DNA from: JAJTHC01 sp044358835
Lineage (GTDB): Bacteria > Cyanobacteriota > Vampirovibrionia > Vampirovibrionales > JAJTHC01
Length of the DNA stretch: 64,000 nucleotides
Assembly (NCBI GenBank): GCA_044358835.1
Contig: JBIKNF010000005.1
Span: 49,651-113,650 of the forward strand
Direction of reading: 5' to 3'
Shown here: piece after piece, positions 60,349-64,000 of the stretch
Numbering within the stretch: position 1 is the first letter of the stretch
How the letters are laid out: each line of letters begins with the position of its first letter
Notes under the pieces: generated by a model
Databases searched by the model: none
Seen by the model: the letters and a program-made list of their open reading frames with translations, nothing else
What the model was told of the DNA's origin: nothing
Position numbers and translations under genes: made by a program

Positions 60349-60594
60349 TCGTTGCACCAGCAGGCGTCCAAGCACTAAATCCGAGCGGGTGAGCGCACTG
60401 CGAATCCCCGAGCGATTTTGCGGACGTCGTGCAACGAGAATGATGCGAGGAGGTGGGTCAAAAGGGGGTGGATTTTCAAGGAGGGGGAAATGAGGGAGGA
60501 GAAACGCAATGCGTCCTTCCTTCCCCCTCCTTGAACCGCCTTTAGAGGTGTTGGAGACCTTTGGCGGAGCAAAGGTCTCTGACGACGACCAGCT
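60349..60594 (-). repeat. dispersed hairpin-rich intergenic element, copy 4
   Basis: Reverse-orientation, full-length copy: from right to left it reads AGCTGGTCG, the AGAGACCTTTG/CAAAGGTCTC hairpin, ACACCTCTAAAGGCGG, a purine-rich stem, GACGTCCGCAAAATCGCTCGG and TTGGACGCCTGC. Closest to copy 2. Its outer left end continues into CGTTTTTAGCTGG, which also occurs as the last codons of dnaJ. Confidence 0.85.
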
Positions 60595-60634
60595 AAAAAC
60601 GAAGTAAAAAAGCCCAACGAAGACTATGAAGAGA

Positions 60635-61804
60635 TTACTTGCCAGCTAAAAACGACTTCATCCTGCTGAAAAAGGACGACGCATGACCCTCTTCATGGCG
60701 AATGTCTTCCGCCTTGACGTTGTGCTTATGCAAATCATGTAACTGTTGCAATAACACCTTTTCATCCCCACTGACTTTTCGGGGGATTTGAATATCTAAA
60801 CGAATGAGCAGGTTGCCTCTTAAATGAGCTTGATTCAGCACAGGCACGCCTTCGCCTTTTAGGGTAATAATATGCCCATTTTCTGTACCCGCAGGGATTT
60901 TAAGATCGTAATGGCCTTTAAGTAAGGGAATGCGAATATGATCGCCCAAGACCAATTGCGTGTAATGCACGGGTACTTTCATTAAAACGTCGTAGGCGTC
61001 TCGTAAAAAATGCTCGTCTTCTTGCACTTGAATCACCACATACAAGTCCCCCGCGGGAAGTCCGTTGGGGCCAGCATCCCCGCCACCAGAAACGCGCAAG
61101 CGGGTGCCAGTGTCTACTCCTGCCGGTATGTTCAGCGTGATGGTTTCATCTTTTGGGGCGATGCCTTGACCGTGACAATGCTTACACGGGTTTTTAATCA
61201 AGGTGCCCGCCCCATGACACGACGGACAAGTCACCACTTGCGTAAAATTACCAAACATGGTTTGAGCCGATTGCCTAACCTGGCCATGCCCCCCACACGA
61301 CGCGCACGCTTCGGGGTGGCTTCCCGCAGAACATCCTGTTCCCCCGCAGATGGGGCAGGTGTCTAAACGGGTGATATTGATTTTTTTTTCACACCCAAAC
61401 ACCGCTTCCATAAAGGTGATTTCAAGCGTGCTTCGTCGATCTTCCCCACGAAGAGGCCCTCGGGAACGTCCGCCTCCCCCGCCAAAGAAGGCAGAAAAAA
61501 TATCGCTAATGTCGCCAAAATCACTCATGAAGTCCCAGTTGGTGGCGTAGCCTCCGCCACCGTAACCCCCACCCCCAGAATTATTGAGCCCGTCTTTGCC
61601 GTAGGTGTCATAAATACGGCGTTTTTCAGGGTCACTAATCACGCTATAGGCTTCGCCGAGTTCTTTAAAATGCGCTTCAGCGTTAGGATCCGTACTGGTG
61701 TCGGGGTGCAGTTCTTTGGCCTTTTGACGAAAGGCCTTCTTGATTTCTTTGGCATCAGCTGTACGAGACACCCCTAAAATTTCATAGTAATCTCGATTCG
61801 ACAT
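60635..61804 (-). CDS. dnaJ: chaperone protein DnaJ
   Basis: 389 residues. J domain at 1-70 with YYEILGVSRTADAKEIKKAFR and HPD, a Gly-rich stretch (about 75-115), four CxxCxGxG-type zinc knuckles (CPICGGTG, CASCGGHG, CPSCHGAG, CKHCHGQG; about 140-210) and the C-terminal substrate-binding domains. Co-chaperone that stimulates DnaK ATPase. The upstream gene is grpE 43 bp away; dnaK is not between them. GTG two codons earlier is possible. Confidence 0.96.
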   Translation of the reverse strand: MSNRDYYEILGVSRTADAKEIKKAFRQKAKELHPDTSTDPNAEAHFKELGEAYSVISDPEKRRIYDTYGKDGLNNSGGGGYGGGGYATNWDFMSDFGDISDIFSAFFGGGGGRSRGPLRGEDRRSTLEITFMEAVFGCEKKINITRLDTCPICGGTGCSAGSHPEACASCGGHGQVRQSAQTMFGNFTQVVTCPSCHGAGTLIKNPCKHCHGQGIAPKDETITLNIPAGVDTGTRLRVSGGGDAGPNGLPAGDLYVVIQVQEDEHFLRDAYDVLMKVPVHYTQLVLGDHIRIPLLKGHYDLKIPAGTENGHIITLKGEGVPVLNQAHLRGNLLIRLDIQIPRKVSGDEKVLLQQLHDLHKHNVKAEDIRHEEGHASSFFSRMKSFLAGK

Positions 61805-61846
61805 AGACACGGCTCACTTTAATCGCTAATAATACTAAACACTACG

Positions 61847-62413
61847 CTAGGGCGCTTCTGTGGCAACAATCACTTGCGCATGACGCAACACTTTGTCATG
61901 CAAGCAATACCCTGCTTGTTGTTCTGCAATAATGGTGTCAGGGGCTTGGCCTTCTACCACCAATTGACTAACGGCTTCATGCAAGGCCGGATCAAACACC
62001 TCGCCCACCACTTGGCTGCGCTTTAAGCCCGTTTCTTCAAGGGCTTGCACCAGTTGTTGTTGCATGAGTTCAAGGGTTTTATACAAGGTGGTGGAATCAC
62101 TTTCAGCAGTGATGGATTTTTGAGCGCGTTCGAAGTTGTCTAGCACGGGCAAGAAATTGCGCAAAAAGTGTTCGGCGCCGTATTTACGAGACTGTTCCAT
62201 TTCACTCAAGCGACGCTTGCGAAAGTTGTCAAAATCAGCCGCAAGCCGCATGTATTGTTGATGCAGTTCTTCATTAAGGACTTTAAGCGCTTGATAAGTC
62301 GGTTCATTGGTGTCGGCTTCAGTGGCTTGAGTTTGTTCAGTCGATTCAGTGGCTTCAGCGCTTGATTCATGGGTATGAAGATTGGTGTGTTCGGGGGTTT
62401 CAGCGTTTGTCAT
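61847..62413 (-). CDS. grpE: nucleotide exchange factor GrpE
   Basis: 188 residues from the ATG at 62413 (AAGGAAC upstream). The N-terminal 40 residues are Thr/Glu-rich and disordered, followed by the long coiled coil LKVLNEELHQQYMRLAADFDNFRKR, and the beta-domain signature VGEVFDPALHEAV near residue 140. It releases ADP from DnaK. No CIRCE element is visible upstream. Confidence 0.95.
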   Translation of the reverse strand: MTNAETPEHTNLHTHESSAEATESTEQTQATEADTNEPTYQALKVLNEELHQQYMRLAADFDNFRKRRLSEMEQSRKYGAEHFLRNFLPVLDNFERAQKSITAESDSTTLYKTLELMQQQLVQALEETGLKRSQVVGEVFDPALHEAVSQLVVEGQAPDTIIAEQQAGYCLHDKVLRHAQVIVATEAP

Positions 62414-62613
62414 ACGAGTTCCTTCTTTTGTTTCAAGGCAAGCACCTGTTAGGGGCCTCACCCATGAAGCTTGAGACGTTAGATGTAAATCTAGCTTAAC
62501 TGAAACATTGTTTTATTCAAATAAAAAAATGATTAAGATGCATAGAGAAGGCCCCCAAGGCTTGAAGCGTCCTTTGACTATTTTGCTGTGGCCTTTATAA
62601 ATAGTTATAAATA

Positions 62614-62702
62614 ATGACAAGTTCCTTATATTATTACATATGCTATAATAAACAGAGTCTTCTTTTGTATTGTCAGAAGATCTAATAAAAGGAACTTGTC
62701 AT
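62614..62702 (+). promoter_or_regulatory. promoter framed by a perfect 14-bp inverted repeat
   Basis: ATGACAAGTTCCTT (62614-62627) and AAGGAACTTGTCAT (62689-62702) are exact reverse complements. Between them is an extended -10 TGCTATAAT (62641-62649). The left arm covers the -35 region; the right arm holds the ribosome site (AAGGAA) and abuts the ATG at 62703. The arms are 61 bp apart. Confidence 0.7.
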
Positions 62703-62927
62703 ATGAAATCTGCTATGTTGAGTAAAATCTGCTTCGTTTTGGGATTCGCTTCTATTATAGGTTCGATTGTTATTTGGTATACCACGGGTGGCGAACAACC
62801 CGAAATTCAAGCCCATGCAGAGCGTTTCGGTATTTTTGTAGGACTTTGGGCCCCCACGTTTTTAATTCTTTCGGGTCTTTTAAACCCCGAAACCCCTTCG
62901 GGTTCGAACGGCTCTAATCCTGAATAG
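62703..62927 (+). CDS. small two-helix membrane protein
   Basis: 74 residues. Two hydrophobic helices (about 9-28, CFVLGFASIIGSIVIWYTT; about 42-62, FGIFVGLWAPTFLILSGLL) and a Ser/Asn/Pro-rich tail. Unknown function. Its start is set by AAAAGGAAC, which lies in the right arm of the inverted repeat, so translation or transcription is probably regulated there. A terminator follows. Confidence 0.7.
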   Translation: MKSAMLSKICFVLGFASIIGSIVIWYTTGGEQPEIQAHAERFGIFVGLWAPTFLILSGLLNPETPSGSNGSNPE

Positions 62928-62946
62928 TAGCCGACTTATATTGATC

Positions 62947-62979
62947 AAGAGATGCTTCTACGGAGGCATCTCTTGTTTT
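62947..62979 (+). terminator. terminator of the small membrane protein gene
   Basis: AAGAGATGC (62947-62955) pairs with GCATCTCTT (62966-62974), followed by G and five T. Confidence 0.8.
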
Positions 62980-63004
62980 TATATTTGATCTAAACCAAAA
63001 AATT

Positions 63005-63091
63005 ATGAAACCAGCCGTCTTATACGCCCGAGTCTCGACCAAAGAGCAAGAAGAAGAAGGATATTCCATACCTGACCAAATCAGACTTTTG
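63005..63091 (+). pseudogene. serine recombinase/resolvase, N-terminal stub
   Basis: MKPAVLYARVSTKEQEEEGY then SIPDQIRLL matches the first 29 residues of large serine recombinases, with the nucleophilic Ser in ARVSTKEQ. Homology then ends abruptly and the frame runs antisense to another gene. The catalytic domain, zinc ribbon and coiled coil are missing, so it is inactive: a remnant of an integrase or of a disrupted element. Confidence 0.75.
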
Positions 63092-63099
63092 GGAGTATA

Positions 63100-63795
63100 T
63101 CAACTAAAACGCTGTACCAAACAAGTAAGAAGCACGCCAATTACAGCACCTCCAAACCAATCTAAAAACCGAGTTTGGAAAAATGTTTTGATTTTGACTG
63201 ACTTGGGGCGAATTTTTTCTGTCTCAATGGCTAGATAAGGGAAGAACTGTTTAAATATCCATTCTAATGCAACGACAGCCCACCAACCAACACTTACACA
63301 AAAAAGTAAAGCACTAATTGCCTCTTCTTGCGTAGAAGGTTTCAATATGTAGAACAAAAAAGCTATTGCTATAAGCCATTTGAATTTGAACAACTTTTTA
63401 TTGTAAAGTAACTGATGCATCAAATCTGTTTCATACTTGCATAGAATACCGTTTAAAAGAATTTCATTATCTCTCACAAAAGATTCATCTTTAGATTCTA
63501 TTTTGACTCTATTGCTATAAGAGCTACTTCCCTCGGATTCAGAGTCTAAACGAATTTCAATACGCTCCGAATCTAAGCAGTTCTCACCCACCAATATATT
63601 TATGGAACTTAAGGGAAACTCTATGGAATTTAAACTTTTTTCAATATCTTCAATGGTGCAAGCCGTGGTAACAGTATTGTTGTAGCGTAACTCAAAGGCA
63701 ACTTTCTTACCCAATTTTTGAAGATAGGTGAATAAATCTTGTAAGTCTTTTTGATTGAAAAAACTCGATTTTATTATTAGTTCTTTTGAAAACAA
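63100..63795 (-). CDS. hypothetical membrane protein, AT-rich
   Basis: 231 residues with a TTG start (AGAGG upstream). Residues 1-130 are soluble alpha/beta; two or three hydrophobic segments follow (near 145-185 and 210-228). Unrecognised. It is much more AT-rich than the dnaJ-grpE region and lies between a recombinase stub and tRNA fragments, so it is probably mobile cargo. Confidence 0.55.
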   Translation of the reverse strand: MFSKELIIKSSFFNQKDLQDLFTYLQKLGKKVAFELRYNNTVTTACTIEDIEKSLNSIEFPLSSINILVGENCLDSERIEIRLDSESEGSSSYSNRVKIESKDESFVRDNEILLNGILCKYETDLMHQLLYNKKLFKFKWLIAIAFLFYILKPSTQEEAISALLFCVSVGWWAVVALEWIFKQFFPYLAIETEKIRPKSVKIKTFFQTRFLDWFGGAVIGVLLTCLVQRFS

Positions 63796-63830
63796 ATAAA
63801 TGTAAACCTCTATGGTTCTAAAAAATGGTG

Positions 63831-64000
63831 AGTGGGTCTAAAAATGGGCCTGCCGTGACTCGAACACGGGACCTCACCCTTACATAGGGGTGTCAACGCT
63901 GGTGGGTCTAAAAATGGGCCTGCCGTGACTCGAACACGGGACCTCACCCTTACATAGGGGTGTCAACGCTGGTGGGTCTAAAAATGGGCCTGCCGTGACT
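63831..64000 (-). repeat. 70-bp tandem repeat of a tRNA-Thr(UGU)-like 3' fragment
   Basis: Units begin at about 63831 and 63901; a third starts at 63971 and is cut by the window end. On the minus strand each unit holds the end of a D arm, an anticodon stem CACCC/GGGTG with the 8-base loop CTATGTAA, a canonical T arm (CCGTG-TTCGAGT-CACGG), the acceptor 3' strand CAGGCCC and discriminator A, without CCA. The 5' acceptor strand and most of the D arm are absent. It is not a functional tRNA as seen here; it looks like repeated integration-site remnants or a contig-end artefact. Confidence 0.7.

Noticed and set aside
63845..63900. Functional tRNA-Thr gene
   Set aside because: The 5' acceptor strand and D arm are missing and the anticodon loop has eight bases.

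Overview
The window carries about fifty-five protein genes, one complete tRNA gene and little clear phage or IS content. It reads as a bacterial chromosome of moderate GC with strong AGGAGG-type ribosome sites and sigma70-like promoters (TTGACA, TATAAT, many extended -10 TGCTATACT). Affiliation is an inference. The MEP-pathway gene dxr, a two-subunit pyruvate:ferredoxin oxidoreductase, a serine-glyoxylate type aminotransferase and, most tellingly, a saccharopine-dehydrogenase-like oxidoreductase of a form I know mainly from cyanobacteria sit in a genome with no photosynthesis gene in view. That points to a non-photosynthetic Cyanobacteriota relative (Vampirovibrionia/Melainabacteria type), at roughly even confidence.

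Layout. 1-7.6 kb: end of an M48 protease, a matrixin-like protease with TPRs, pilT, a double FAS1-domain protein, dusB, a membrane protein and tRNA-Ser(UGA). 7.8-17.5 kb: lytic transglycosylase, purL, tsaB-tsaE, efp with the cyanobacterial-type oxidoreductase, and dxr. 17.6-28.9 kb: zinc-ribbon protein, diguanylate cyclase, gmhB, the PFOR operon, a gene broken by a G22/C22 tract that looks like an assembly artefact, a polytopic membrane protein and cinA. 29-42.8 kb: SDR, glycine-rich protein, a minus-strand run (FAD oxidoreductase, membrane-thioredoxin fusion, epimerase, unknown, YkgJ-like), an untracked 19-residue hydrophobic peptide gene, TPR protein, DUF429, gltX, a large unknown membrane protein and rpsT. 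43-47 kb: a DNA methyltransferase-nuclease gene bracketed by two copies of the grxD promoter, then grxD and a YgfZ-TPR fusion (both Fe-S related), then a 21-bp tandem repeat. 48-51 kb: SOUL protein and three tandem modular paralogues. 51-62.5 kb: speB, rpiB, DUF1292, aroC, GNAT, aminotransferase, several unknowns, a frameshifted M23 peptidase, dnaJ and grpE. 62.6-64 kb: a small membrane protein with a striking inverted repeat, a serine recombinase stub, an AT-rich membrane protein and tandem tRNA-Thr 3' fragments, i.e. the edge of a mobile region.

The most unusual content is (a) three tandem genes at 48.8-51.0 kb that share promoter, leader and a Pro/Thr-rich N-terminus of about 40 residues but carry unrelated AT-rich C-terminal parts; (b) the methyltransferase cassette flanked by 69-bp direct repeats; (c) a family of 225-325 bp hairpin-rich intergenic elements in four copies; (d) the 19-residue peptide gene with its own terminator; and (e) a possible -1 frameshift at A9 in the M23 peptidase. 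Several proteins of unknown function (24.8, 48.9-51.0, 54.8 and 57.5 kb) share the design of a low-complexity proline/aromatic N-terminus followed by an AT-rich helical part, and may be lineage-specific exported or cell-interaction proteins; this is inference only.
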